64,000 bases of DNA, taken from Algoriphagus aquimarinus. GTDB lineage: Bacteria > Bacteroidota > Bacteroidia > Cytophagales > Cyclobacteriaceae. The number at the start of each line of letters is the position of its first letter. Positions within the stretch are counted from its first letter, which is position 1. The notes beneath the pieces are model-generated. The model ran no database searches, was not told the origin of the DNA, and saw only the letters and a list, made by a program, of their open reading frames with translations. The stretch lies in NCBI RefSeq assembly GCF_007997215.1, contig NZ_VORW01000001.1:124001-188000 (forward strand), in the 5' to 3' direction. Both the position numbers and the translations under genes were made by a program. Below, piece by piece: positions 44,820 through 53,094 of the stretch.

Positions 44820-44850
44820 GAAAAAATTGCCATGCCGCGGCAATTTTTTC
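44820..44850. terminator. Bidirectional hairpin between sigma-like and CBASS operons
   Basis: A perfect 12-bp stem (GAAAAAATTGCC with GGCAATTTTTTC) and 7-nt loop, flanked by A- and T-runs. It lies upstream of both divergent starts, so it may insulate CBASS from readthrough or be an operator-like palindrome. Confidence 0.55.
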
Positions 44851-44896
44851 TTCGCCAGTAGCATACTATTTTATCACGTTCAAACTACTAAAAACG

Positions 44897-45073
44897 ATGG
44901 CCACAAACAAACCAACAGGAGACAATGCTCGAAAAGGAGCTGTCAGAAAACGATCACAAGTACAAAATCCCAAGACCGGTCTCTGGACAAAGAGAAATTC
45001 TGAAACTGGGCAATTTATGGATGTAAAAACGTCCAATTCTAAACCTTTCAAGGGAATCCGAAAAGAGAGATAA
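44897..45073 (+). CDS. 58-aa basic protein leading the CBASS operon
   Basis: 58 residues: MATNKPTGDNARKGAVRKRS, then a QVQNPKTGLWTKR segment, then ETGQFMDVKTSNSK and a basic end. Highly basic, no Cys, no signal, and resembling small DNA- or RNA-associated proteins. The Cap5 ATG is 4 bp after its stop, so it is in the CBASS operon. Proteins with NPKTGLWTKRxxxTGxFMDVK occur next to many mobile or defence genes in bacteria as far as I recall; their role is unknown. Confidence 0.7.
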   Translation: MATNKPTGDNARKGAVRKRSQVQNPKTGLWTKRNSETGQFMDVKTSNSKPFKGIRKER

Positions 45074-45077
45074 GAAA

Positions 45078-46214
45078 ATGGCAAAAAATGTAAATCGACC
45101 AAACATCCCCCCAAAAGTCAAAACCAATTTATGGCGGTCTTCTGGCGGACGGTGCCAGTTCAATAATTGCAACACTCCCCTATGGTTGCACAAAGCAACG
45201 ATGGACCAAATGAACAAAGCATACATAGCCCACATATTTGCATTTTCTAAAGGAGGAGCCAGATATGATGAGGTAAAGTCACCTTTGCTAGAAAAGGATT
45301 TCTCGAATCTTATGTTAGTGTGTGATGAATGCCACCGTACGTTTGACGATAAATCAAAAGAGGAAGAATATCCAGCAGATCGCTTGATAACGATGAAAAG
45401 AGTCCATGAAGAGCGTATTGAGCTTTTGACCGGAATTGCACCTGACATGAGAAGCCATATTCTTCTCTTTGGTGCTAAAATAGGACAAAATGCCTCTCCT
45501 TTAAATTTTCATTCCGCGACTCAAGCTATACTCCCGAATTACTACCCTTCTATGCCACGGCCGGTGGAAATTGGAATGCAATCAGCTTTGGAAGATCATG
45601 CCGAAAGCTACTGGCTAGCCGAAGAAGAAAACCTGATAATTAAATTCAAATCAGAAGTTCAGTATTTGAAGGGAAAACATGAAACTCAACACTTTTCCAT
45701 CTTTGGTCTTGCACCTCAACCATTGCTTATAAAGCTAGGCACCTTATTAGGTGACCTTTACGATGCGGAGGTTTATCAACTTCATAGAGAACCTACCACC
45801 TGGAAGTGGCTAGATCAAAAGTACGATGTTAAGCACCAAATTGTACCTGCTTCAACAGACCACAAAGTTGTTGCCCTCAAATTTGAATTGAGCGCAACTA
45901 TCACTGATGATCGGATAAAGAATTCTCTTGGTGAGGAATCTAGCATTTGGTCGATTACCCATAGTAGCCCTAATAATGACTACCTAAAGTCTCGCCTCCA
46001 TTTGCAGGATTTTCGCCGAATAGCACGCAAAGCGCTCGATCAAATAAAAGCGCGGCATGGAGAGGATGTAATAATCCATGTATTTCCAGCTATGCCAGTT
46101 TCTACTGCTATTGAACTAGGAAGGGTTTGGATGCCAAAAGCAGACCTTGCAATGATAATTTATGATCAAAACAGAAGGGAAGGCGGTTTTATTAAAACTT
46201 TAAAAATCTCTTAA
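45078..46214 (+). CDS. cap5: Cap5-type CBASS effector (HNH nuclease fused to SAVED domain)
   Basis: 378 residues. The N-terminal ~100 residues form an HNH domain with zinc ligands C26/C31 and C82/C85 and a catalytic region YIAHIFAFSKGG...NLMLVCDECH. The C-terminal two thirds match SAVED, ending in VFPAMPVSTAIELGRVWMP. In Cap5, binding of a cyclic (oligo)nucleotide by SAVED causes tetramerisation and unspecific dsDNA cutting, killing the infected cell. It lies directly upstream of the CD-NTase (4-bp gap) in a plus-strand operon. The activating nucleotide is not deducible. Confidence 0.92.
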   Translation: MAKNVNRPNIPPKVKTNLWRSSGGRCQFNNCNTPLWLHKATMDQMNKAYIAHIFAFSKGGARYDEVKSPLLEKDFSNLMLVCDECHRTFDDKSKEEEYPADRLITMKRVHEERIELLTGIAPDMRSHILLFGAKIGQNASPLNFHSATQAILPNYYPSMPRPVEIGMQSALEDHAESYWLAEEENLIIKFKSEVQYLKGKHETQHFSIFGLAPQPLLIKLGTLLGDLYDAEVYQLHREPTTWKWLDQKYDVKHQIVPASTDHKVVALKFELSATITDDRIKNSLGEESSIWSITHSSPNNDYLKSRLHLQDFRRIARKALDQIKARHGEDVIIHVFPAMPVSTAIELGRVWMPKADLAMIIYDQNRREGGFIKTLKIS

Positions 46215-46218
46215 AAGT

Positions 46219-47454
46219 ATGTTGACACCGGAACAAAAAAAACAATTTAGTGATCTCCTTGAGGCGCTAGGACAAGAACTAGATATTAGCAAAGAACAGT
46301 ACGATGCTGTCGTAAAAAGCTATCAAGCGGTAGGTAACCAACTTTCAAAAGAAGGATCTCTACTGTCACCTTATAAACCGGAAATTCTTCCTCAAGGATC
46401 ATTTCTATTCGGTACGATGATAAAACCAGTAAACGAGAAGGACGACCTTGATATTGACCTGGTGTGTAAATTAACAGGTAAGCAGCCGTCTTGGACCCAA
46501 TACAACCTGAAGCAAAAGGTTGGAGATCAGCTAAAAGAAAATACTGTTTACCGAAAGATGCTGAAAGAAGAAGGTCGAAGATGTTGGACGTTGGTTTATT
46601 CCGATTCTGCCAATTATCATATGGATATTCTACCTTCTATTGTCGATTCTGGATATCAAATGATTTTGGAAAATGCATTTTTAAATTCTAAAACGACTGA
46701 TCTGAATGAACTTGCGATCAGAATAACTGACAGGTTTAGAGATGATTACTATTCTGAAACCGATCATAAAATTTGGCTTAAATGCAACCCTTTTGGTTAT
46801 GCCAAGTGGTTTACAAATGAGGCTTCAATTGACTTAAGTAAAAGAATAACTTTAAGTGAATCGATAAAGCCAGTTCCCCAATATCAAAAAGATAAGCTGC
46901 CCCTTCAACGAGTTGTTCAAATTCTTAAAAGGCATCGCGATCTTTTTTTCAATGGAGATGAGGACAAACCAATATCAATTATCATAACTACTTTGGCTGC
47001 AAGGGCCTATCAGAAGGAGACTTCTATCATAGATGCATTATTGAATGTAATCGACCGTATGCATTTGTTTATCAAAGAAAAATTTAATCCAAAAACAGGT
47101 AGGATGATCAAATGGATAGGGAATCCTGTAAATGAGGAAGAAAATTTTGCGGATAAATGGGAGGAGGCTCCCCAAAAAGAAAAAAACTTTGAATTGTGGT
47201 TACAGGCTGTTAAAACCGATGTTAGACAAGCCTTAGACCAAAAAGATAAAGGTTTACATTCTGTTATGGAATCCTTAAAATCACCATTTGGAGAAAAATC
47301 GGTATCTCTAGCATTTGCCAACTACGGGGAAAAGCAGTTGCAATTAAGAAACGCAGGAGGATTAAAAATGGCGGGAATCACTGGAATGATAGGCTCAGTA
47401 GGTAGAACTTCAATCATTCAACACACAAATTTTGGTGCGAAAAAGGATCAATAA
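46219..47454 (+). CDS. CBASS CD-NTase (cyclic oligonucleotide synthase)
   Basis: 411 residues. The nucleotidyltransferase core is intact: GS at residues 60-61 (PQGSFLFGT), the metal-binding pair D78/D80 in DDLDIDLV, and the third acidic residue D136 in YHMDILPS. A C-terminal helical OAS-like lid follows. On phage infection CD-NTases make cyclic di- or trinucleotides that activate effectors, here Cap5. The end overlaps the E2 gene by about 20 bp. Clade and product (for example 3'2'-cGAMP, known for some Cap5 systems) cannot be assigned from reading alone. Confidence 0.92.
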   Translation: MLTPEQKKQFSDLLEALGQELDISKEQYDAVVKSYQAVGNQLSKEGSLLSPYKPEILPQGSFLFGTMIKPVNEKDDLDIDLVCKLTGKQPSWTQYNLKQKVGDQLKENTVYRKMLKEEGRRCWTLVYSDSANYHMDILPSIVDSGYQMILENAFLNSKTTDLNELAIRITDRFRDDYYSETDHKIWLKCNPFGYAKWFTNEASIDLSKRITLSESIKPVPQYQKDKLPLQRVVQILKRHRDLFFNGDEDKPISIIITTLAARAYQKETSIIDALLNVIDRMHLFIKEKFNPKTGRMIKWIGNPVNEEENFADKWEEAPQKEKNFELWLQAVKTDVRQALDQKDKGLHSVMESLKSPFGEKSVSLAFANYGEKQLQLRNAGGLKMAGITGMIGSVGRTSIIQHTNFGAKKDQ

Positions 47455-47887
47455 ACCAATTCCGCTAATTCAACAGGAAGTGGCATTGAAGTCATTTTTC
47501 CCTGGATCAAAGATCAGTCGTAAATCCGATTTTGAAATCAAGTGGACACATACTGTAAAACCTACTCCACTAAGTGAATGCTACACCCTCCTTCTTCATT
47601 ATAAAAAGGGCGAAGGAGCTAAAGTCTATGTAGTTTCTCCCAAACCACTTCAATTGGCGAAAGGAAAAACCAGACTTCCACATGTTTACAGTCATGCAGA
47701 ACAGCGCCTTTGCCTGTACTATCCAAATGACGATGAGTGGAATTCTTCTATGCTGTATATAAAAACCCTCATTCCTTGGGCCTGCGAATGGCTTATGCAT
47801 TATGAAATTTGGGTCGGGACTGGGGAATGGAAAGGAGGAGGTATTGAGCATAATGAGAACCCTGATGAAAATGAAAAATCTGAATAA
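47432..47887 (+). CDS. Stand-alone E2-like CBASS protein (type II-short)
   Basis: About 150 residues, starting at TTG 47432 or GTG 47435; no early ATG exists, so translation is probably coupled to the CD-NTase. The C-terminal half carries RLPHVYSHAEQRLCLYYPND, with C94 as the likely catalytic Cys, then WNSSMLYIKTLIPWACEWL and GEWKGGG, a signature of E2 proteins in type II-short CBASS. These conjugate the CD-NTase C-terminus to cellular targets and so prime it. No E1 or JAB gene is present, confirming the short type. A terminator follows. Confidence 0.85.
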   Translation: MVRKRINKPIPLIQQEVALKSFFPGSKISRKSDFEIKWTHTVKPTPLSECYTLLLHYKKGEGAKVYVVSPKPLQLAKGKTRLPHVYSHAEQRLCLYYPNDDEWNSSMLYIKTLIPWACEWLMHYEIWVGTGEWKGGGIEHNENPDENEKSE

Positions 47888-47933
47888 AATTATTCTCCTT
47901 ACCCGAAGAGGAAAACGAAAATCCAAGGGTAAA

Positions 47934-47953
47934 AAAAGCCCTTTCGGGCTTTT
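47934..47953 (+). terminator. Terminator after CBASS operon
   Basis: Stem AAAAGCCC with GGGCTTTT and a 4-nt loop TTTC, with A- and T-runs on both sides. It serves the plus-strand CBASS operon and probably also the minus-strand 69-aa gene ending at 47967. Confidence 0.8.
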
Positions 47954-47966
47954 CTCAAGATTCTTC

Positions 47967-48176
47967 CTAATCCGGTTCTTTGACCGAAACGTAAACTGTG
48001 TGGGTTTTTCCGTACTGATCCGGTTCTTTTAGCTTGGCGACATTGAACTTGACGAAGGTTTCTCCTTCATACTCGAAGGTGTGGTTTTGAAGCTCAGTCA
48101 TATTCAGGCTCACTTCCACAATGTTTCTATTTTCGACTTGCTTTCCTTTTCCGATGTACTTTTTTGAGAATGCCAT
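47967..48176 (-). CDS. Small conserved hypothetical protein of Bacteroidota mobile elements (69 aa)
   Basis: 69 residues: MAFSKKYIGKGKQVENRNIV, then EVSLNMTELQNHTFEYEGE and FVKFNVAKLKEPDQYGKTHT, ending YVSVKEPD. It looks like a compact beta-rich protein without Cys or signal. I recall this type from conjugative-element regions; no function is known. Its leader holds the 25-bp repeat shared with the ArdC leader, suggesting co-regulation or a common element origin. Confidence 0.7.
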   Translation of the reverse strand: MAFSKKYIGKGKQVENRNIVEVSLNMTELQNHTFEYEGETFVKFNVAKLKEPDQYGKTHTVYVSVKEPD

Positions 48177-48249
48177 AGTATTTTGGTTTTAGTTAAAATT
48201 TATGCAGGTCATTTAGGATGGCCGGGAAAGTGATGAAAAATTAGAATTT

Positions 48250-48274
48250 AAAAACCGGGAGGCAGTCCGTAGGA
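48250..48274. repeat. 25-bp repeat, copy 2
   Basis: Identical to 33985-34009, and followed by CCCTGTTTTT, the first bases of the ~385-bp repeat, after which similarity ends. It therefore marks the right edge of the cargo as copy 1 marks the left. Confidence 0.65.
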
Positions 48275-48423
48275 AACCCTGTTTTTAGGAAATTCTGCTA
48301 AAAGCCTCAATTTTTTGAAACTGACAGGCCATCCGACCTTTGTGCATACAATTGGATAAAACCTGAATAGGGCTTGTAAATACTTCGGGAAAAGGCAAGA
48401 TGAAAAGACCGAACTGGCCAAAC

Positions 48424-48501
48424 TCAATTAAGGGTAATCTCCTCAGCAAGTGGCACAGAAACTTCTCCAGGAGGCATAGCTTCAAATTCAAATTGTCGAT
48501 A
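48424..48501 (-). pseudogene. Fragment duplicating the 3' end of the lipoprotein gene at 60225
   Basis: On the minus strand this reads YRQFEFEAMPPGEVSVPLAE then EITLN and a stop. The lipoprotein gene at 60225-60719 ends YRQFEYESLSPGEVSVPLAE then EINFQ. DNA is also alike (CCTCAGCAAGTGGCACAGAA in both). Only about 26 codons remain, with no start, so it is a remnant of a paralogous copy. Confidence 0.75.
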
Positions 48502-48515
48502 AACTCCCCTACTCC

Positions 48516-48746
48516 ATGCTCTTTGAGCAAACAGCCATCAGTAAGAAACAGAAGGAGACCATCAAATCCTATCTGGAAAAATTGAAAAATCAAGACCCGA
48601 TCAATCCGGATTGGTCTTTCGAGATCCATTCTTTCCCGGATCACCTGATCGCTTCGGGTCACTTACAGATGTTCAAAACAATTGGACCGCACCACACACT
48701 GGCCAGAAAACTGATCACTAATTGCCGCGGAGAATACCGCAGTTAG
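48516..48746 (+). CDS. Doubtful 76-aa open frame (possible gene fragment)
   Basis: From ATG 48516 the frame encodes a helical, protein-like segment (SKKQKETIKSYLEKLK, DWSFEIHSFPDHLIASGHLQ, TIGPHHTLARKLI). It is not recognised. The neighbouring DNA contains other fragments, so this is probably the tail of a truncated gene rather than a free-standing gene. Confidence 0.3.
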   Translation: MLFEQTAISKKQKETIKSYLEKLKNQDPINPDWSFEIHSFPDHLIASGHLQMFKTIGPHHTLARKLITNCRGEYRS

Positions 48747-49161
48747 ACCCCGGCTGAGGCAGATCCAGTTTGCTAACTATTGAATCATAACCTATGGTCT
48801 GGAGCATCTTAGAGAAAAGAGCATACCACCCCAAGGAGTAATTTCCTTTCTGTAAATTCAATTTTTAAAGGCTTCATAGGATAAAAAAATCTTAAGGGAA
48901 AAGAATCAAAAAGCATCTCAAAAAAGTTTTCAAAATCAACATTTTTAATTGTTTACATGCAAAAACCTCTAATGAATGTCATTAGAGGTTTTTCCTATAG
49001 ACGGATTTGGGTTAAAATGACCTATGTCATCGTTTTGGGATTCAAATAACACTAAAATCTGAGTTCTGGATTTTTTGGACCTCAGATAATTATAATTTAT
49101 AAAATGTAGAACTACAGGCTAACAATTTCGTCTCCTGCTATTTTCATAGTTTGATTTTAGA
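48747..49161. other. Intergenic, contains a strong terminator
   Basis: No gene supported between the fragment at 48.7 kb and the DUF305 gene, apart from the bidirectional hairpin at 48961-48993. Confidence 0.4.
48961..48993. terminator. Strong bidirectional terminator
   Basis: A perfect 15-bp stem (AAAAACCTCTAATGA with TCATTAGAGGTTTTT) and a 3-nt loop. Runs of A and T on both sides make it functional in either direction. It separates the defence island from the copper island and probably ends the minus-strand DUF305 transcript. Confidence 0.85.
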
Positions 49162-49812
49162 TTATTGTCTATAAGGTCCGTTAATCTTCAACCAAGCAGC
49201 TAAATCGGTTATTTCTTGATTTTGATCCTCGATCATTTTGTTAGCCATTTCTTTTATCTCATCGTGGTGGCCATGATGTAAGATTGATTGAGCGTTATCG
49301 AAGGCGTTTTGATGGTGAACAATCATAAGTTGTGCAAAATCATTATCCGCGTCACCTGTCAAAAGCTGGATGTCTTTCCAGTTTTTCATCTTCTCCATCA
49401 CGTTCATAATTTCATTGGCAAATGCCTGACCTTCTGTGTTGGAATCCGGAGTATGGTTTTCAAGCCAAGTTGTTAGCTCAGTTTTTTCTGCTGTCTGCAT
49501 ATCAATGATTTGCTGTGCCATTGCTCTTATTGTAGGATCATTCCCGTTCATAAGTTCTTTATTGGCCATATCTATAGCACCCTGATGGTGGATGACCATC
49601 ATACTGGCAAAATCATGATCTGCATCGCCAGTCATTTGCATGGCATCCATCTGCGAATTCATATTATGCATAATTGTCATAAACTCATTGTCATCATGGC
49701 TTTGTAATTTCAAGAATTCATCGTCTTTATCACAAGAGAGTAAACACATGAATGCAAGCGGCATTATTGCTAACCGCGATTTTATATAGTACGTATTTTC
49801 AAAGATTTTCAT
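49162..49812 (-). CDS. DUF305 lipoprotein of copper island
   Basis: 216 residues with a lipoprotein signal (FMCLLSC). Two similar DUF305 halves follow, each with a D-x-D-F/A-x-x-M-[IV]-x-HHQ motif: DADHDFASMMVIHHQGAID and DADNDFAQLMIVHHQNAFD. DUF305 is ferritin-like helical; the paired HHQ sites suggest metal binding, and the family often appears in copper or other metal-resistance loci. It is the most downstream gene of the copper island, separated from the Csp gene by about 170 bp. Exact role unknown. Confidence 0.88.
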   Translation of the reverse strand: MKIFENTYYIKSRLAIMPLAFMCLLSCDKDDEFLKLQSHDDNEFMTIMHNMNSQMDAMQMTGDADHDFASMMVIHHQGAIDMANKELMNGNDPTIRAMAQQIIDMQTAEKTELTTWLENHTPDSNTEGQAFANEIMNVMEKMKNWKDIQLLTGDADNDFAQLMIVHHQNAFDNAQSILHHGHHDEIKEMANKMIEDQNQEITDLAAWLKINGPYRQ

Positions 49813-49980
49813 TTTGATTATTTTTATGTAAAACTCATTGTTTTATCAATACACGTTTCATGTCTAACAAAATTTCAGCATAGTCGATTGACAAGTATTC
49901 ATCATGGACGTATTCTGTAAAAACTATTTCCAAAAGGATGTACTTCAAAAAGTATATCCTCTTGGACTGCAGCAACTCTC

Positions 49981-50325
49981 TCAAGCGGCCATCTTTCTGC
50001 ATTCTCCAGCGCATCTTTTACAAGCTTCTGCACAATTTTTACAGTGCTCTGATTGATGACTGTCGCATTCTGCTCCACATTCTTCACAAATCGTGGCGCA
50101 AAGACCACATAATTGGCGGGAATAATTTTCACCAATATAGCTATCGGCTCGGGCCATAAAGCTGGCAGCCATACGGCAGATATCAGCACAATATCTATTC
50201 AACTGGATACATTTTGCCATTGCTTTTACATCTTCCTCTTGAAGACATGCTGTTGCACAGTGGTCGCATTCACTTGCACATTCATAACAGGCATCGATAC
50301 AATTTTTAAATTTTTCGTGACTCAT
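49981..50325 (-). CDS. Cytosolic Cys-rich four-helix copper storage protein (Csp-like)
   Basis: 114 residues with 19 cysteines in CxxxC spacings (CIDACYECASECDHCATACL, then CGLCATICEECGAEC, CKNCAEACKRCAGEC). This is the pattern of Csp/DUF326 proteins, in which Cys line the core of a four-helix bundle and hold many Cu(I) ions. There is no signal peptide, so it matches the cytosolic Csp3 type. It should buffer excess Cu(I) in the cytoplasm, complementing the P-type ATPase upstream. A 12-bp direct repeat lies 30-64 bp upstream of the start. Confidence 0.9.
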   Translation of the reverse strand: MSHEKFKNCIDACYECASECDHCATACLQEEDVKAMAKCIQLNRYCADICRMAASFMARADSYIGENYSRQLCGLCATICEECGAECDSHQSEHCKNCAEACKRCAGECRKMAA

Positions 50326-50354
50326 AACTAGTTAATTTAAATTTTCTTCAGGTC

Positions 50355-50389
50355 CGCTGTTGCCCGGCCTTCAGTATCGCTGTTGCCCG
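50355..50389. repeat. 12-bp direct repeat in Csp leader
   Basis: CGCTGTTGCCCG occurs at 50355-50366 and 50378-50389, 23 bp apart centre to centre (about two helical turns), just upstream of the Csp start. It could be tandem operator sites, but no regulator is known. Confidence 0.35.
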
Positions 50390-50837
50390 ATGATAAGACA
50401 TCAAGGTGCCAAGTGTTTGTTATTGAAATTGTAGAATGCATCTACCGTACCAAGTATGCAAATTGGATTAGTTTTTTCAGAACCGAGAGCGGACCAAACT
50501 ACTCTAAACATAAAGCCTCCTACAGTTCATGCAGGAGGCTTTAGTGTCGTTATCAAAAGGTCTAGTGTCTGTTAACCTTCTGTAAATTTCAGGATTTAAA
50601 CTTTTCACCAAGTGCCTTAGGGTGTACCAGAGTATTTCTATCAGATTTTTTGACTACTGAAACCAAATTATTACCGAAATAGTGAATGGAGTCTTGTATT
50701 TAAAATCGTACAATTACTGCTACTTCCTTTATAATAGATCTAAAGATAACTTCCTCAAAACCTAGCCTATAATTGAGGCAGTTTAGTCAAGCTATTTATA
50801 TCAATATAGTTTAATCTTATTAATTGAACATCAGTAC
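50390..50837. other. Intergenic region between Csp and multicopper oxidase genes
   Basis: No gene seen. It holds a perfect hairpin at 50512-50542 and must contain the Csp promoter on the minus strand. Confidence 0.35.
50512..50542. terminator. Hairpin AAAGCCTCCT / AGGAGGCTTT
   Basis: A perfect 10-bp stem with an 11-nt loop, about 300 bp beyond the stop of the multicopper oxidase gene on the minus strand. It is probably the terminator of the copper operon. Confidence 0.65.
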
Positions 50838-53093
50838 TCAATAATTCAACATCAATCCCACTCCAAAACCCATATCACTGTCATAATGTGTTCTAAAACC
50901 AAAGTTTTTAGCTAGAATGTAATTTAACCCTACCATATATTCTTTGTCAGTATTTACCATAAAGTTTGCCCTGATTCTTTTTGAAACAGGAATATCGTCT
51001 CGTCGTAATTGAACTCTGACATTGCCATCTTGGTAAACTTCAGTTTGTAAAATAAAAAGCATAGGTAAGGTATAAGCAACTCCTACACTGAATTGAGCGC
51101 GGTTGTCTTTCGTGCTTTTCTGTCCAAAGATGTTTTGCTCCACTTCGCCGTGTCCTAGTTTCCTGTAGCGCCAATCAAAACCAACAAAAGGCATTAACCA
51201 TTGCATTCTTCCAAGATATCTGCCTACGTGCGTTTCACTTTCATAACCGTGCTCATCATTGTACCCTAGTCGCCATTCAGAGCCAAAACTCCAACGCGTA
51301 TTTTGCAACATTGCCACTCCGTCATTTCCATTGGTGGCAAAGTCATTTTGAGCCATAAGGTGTAATTGGTTGCTTTCTTGTTGCAATTTTTTATAAGCCC
51401 ATTTTTTCTCCGGTAAAAGGGGATTTGGTTCTTGTTTTTCATAACTGAAAACCCGGTTCATGCCTGCCATCATATGATAGAGAATGTGGCAGTGGAAAAA
51501 CCAATCTCCCTCTACATTAGCTTCGAACTCAATTACGTTGGTTTCCATTGGCATAATATCCATTACGTTTTTGAGCGGAGCGTACTCCCCTTGTCCGTTG
51601 ATCACCCTAAAATCATGTCCATGCAAATGCATCGGGTGGCGCATCATCGAATTATTGAAAAGGGTAATTCGCACGATTTCCCCTTTTTTTATCAATATTT
51701 TATCGGATTCTGAAAGCACCTTATTATCCATACTCCACACATAGCGGTTCATATTGCCTGTCAGTTCAAAGCGCATTTCCCTAACGGGTGCACTAGCAGG
51801 TAATGTGGTTTTAGTTGGAGATTTGAGCATTGCATAATTGAGGGTTACAATGTCCGTATTGCTAGAACCGTGACTCGAATGATCCATGTTTTTCATATCC
51901 ATTCCAGGCTTTTCATCCATTTTCATCGGTTTCTTTTCGCCGGAAATTTCAGGATACATGACTGTGTTCATATCCATTTGTTGCAGGCTCATATTCATCC
52001 CCATATCGTTCATGTCGCCGTTCATTTTCATCATATCGTTCATCATCTTCATGCCTTCAAAATATTTCAATTTGGGCAATGGACTGACCAATTGTTTGAT
52101 GCCCGAACCGATGTAAATGGAAGCTGATTTGGTGCGGTCCTCCGCTGTAGCAAGAAACTCATAGGCAGTATTTTCAGCAGGAATGGTCACGATTACATCA
52201 TAAGTTTCCGACACACCAATAATCAACCTGTCGACTTCCACAGGATCTACATCGTTGCCGTCATTGGCTACAACGGTCATTTTGCCGGCTGCATAGGTGA
52301 GCCAAAAGTAGGAGGAAGCACCGCCGTTTGAGATTTGCAATCGTACTCTATCACCTGCTTTGAATTGGGATAATTGGCTTTCATTTTTGCCGTTAATTAG
52401 AAATCTATCATAATAAATATCACTCACGTCCATTGCCAACATTCGTTTCCATTCGTTGGCAACTTTGGTTTTAAAATGACCTTCCCTTATAGCCTCTGCA
52501 TAACTTTGAGTGGTTCCTTTTTTAATAGCGAACCAATCAGAAGCATTGTGCAACATCCGATGCACATTTTCAGGTTTGTAGTCTGTCCACTCACTTAGAA
52601 TAATAGGGACAGTCGGAATATCGTCAATCCCTGCCCTTAATCCTGGGTCATCCTCCCGCTTTTTTAGTATCATGGAGCCATACATTCCTATTTGCTCTTG
52701 CAGTCCGCTATGGCTATGATACCAATGTGTGCCATGTTGGATTATTGGAAATGTGTATTTGTGTGTCGTGCCGGGTTCTATCGGCATTTGCGTTAGAAAG
52801 GGAACACCATCTTCCTTATTGGGTAAAAACAAGCCATGCCAATGTAAAGAGGTGCTTTCTTCGAGTTGGTTGTGCACGTATATTTCTGCTATATCACCTT
52901 CGGTAAAGGTCAGTGTTGGCATCGGAATTTGCCCGTTTACGGCAATGGCCCATTTTTCTTTGCCTGAAAAATTGACAAGGGTATCCTTTACATACAAGTC
53001 GTATCGCACTACTTTTTGTGCGAAAAGCGAGTTGGTTACCAATAGCACAACACCTATTAGCAACAACTTCTTATAAATATTACTTTTTATCAT
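50838..53093 (-). CDS. Multicopper oxidase fused to a CopB-like outer-membrane domain
   Basis: 751 residues with a signal peptide (cleavage near LFAQ). Copper sites: SLHWHGLF, HWYHSHSG, HPMHLHGHDF and HCHILYHMMAGM, a CopA/PcoA-type laccase. A Met/His-rich insert (residues ~345-410, MNDMMKMNGDMNDMGMNM) binds Cu(I). After ~residue 600 a beta-rich region (SFGSEWRLGYNDEHGYESET through FGVGLMLNY) resembles the CopB/PcoB barrel, usually a separate protein. It should oxidise Cu(I) to Cu(II) in the periplasm or at the outer membrane. It is 1 bp after the Cu-ATPase gene, so the two are coupled. Confidence 0.9.
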   Translation of the reverse strand: MIKSNIYKKLLLIGVVLLVTNSLFAQKVVRYDLYVKDTLVNFSGKEKWAIAVNGQIPMPTLTFTEGDIAEIYVHNQLEESTSLHWHGLFLPNKEDGVPFLTQMPIEPGTTHKYTFPIIQHGTHWYHSHSGLQEQIGMYGSMILKKREDDPGLRAGIDDIPTVPIILSEWTDYKPENVHRMLHNASDWFAIKKGTTQSYAEAIREGHFKTKVANEWKRMLAMDVSDIYYDRFLINGKNESQLSQFKAGDRVRLQISNGGASSYFWLTYAAGKMTVVANDGNDVDPVEVDRLIIGVSETYDVIVTIPAENTAYEFLATAEDRTKSASIYIGSGIKQLVSPLPKLKYFEGMKMMNDMMKMNGDMNDMGMNMSLQQMDMNTVMYPEISGEKKPMKMDEKPGMDMKNMDHSSHGSSNTDIVTLNYAMLKSPTKTTLPASAPVREMRFELTGNMNRYVWSMDNKVLSESDKILIKKGEIVRITLFNNSMMRHPMHLHGHDFRVINGQGEYAPLKNVMDIMPMETNVIEFEANVEGDWFFHCHILYHMMAGMNRVFSYEKQEPNPLLPEKKWAYKKLQQESNQLHLMAQNDFATNGNDGVAMLQNTRWSFGSEWRLGYNDEHGYESETHVGRYLGRMQWLMPFVGFDWRYRKLGHGEVEQNIFGQKSTKDNRAQFSVGVAYTLPMLFILQTEVYQDGNVRVQLRRDDIPVSKRIRANFMVNTDKEYMVGLNYILAKNFGFRTHYDSDMGFGVGLMLNY

Positions 53094-53094
53094 T

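Noticed and set aside
44806..45003. 65-aa open frame (plus) across the CBASS leader
   Set aside because: It runs through the 12-bp hairpin and is out of frame with the 58-aa protein, which has the better start, spacing and composition.
48285..48662. 125-aa minus-strand open frame
   Set aside because: It is out of phase with the recognisable lipoprotein fragment at 48424-48501 and shows no family features.
50355..50389. CRISPR-like spacing of a 12-mer
   Set aside because: Only two short copies; no array, no cas genes. Kept as a simple direct repeat.
51870..52127. His-rich open frame on the plus strand inside the oxidase gene
   Set aside because: It is the complement of the Met/Asp-rich insert (ATG/CAT codons) of the multicopper oxidase, not an independent gene.
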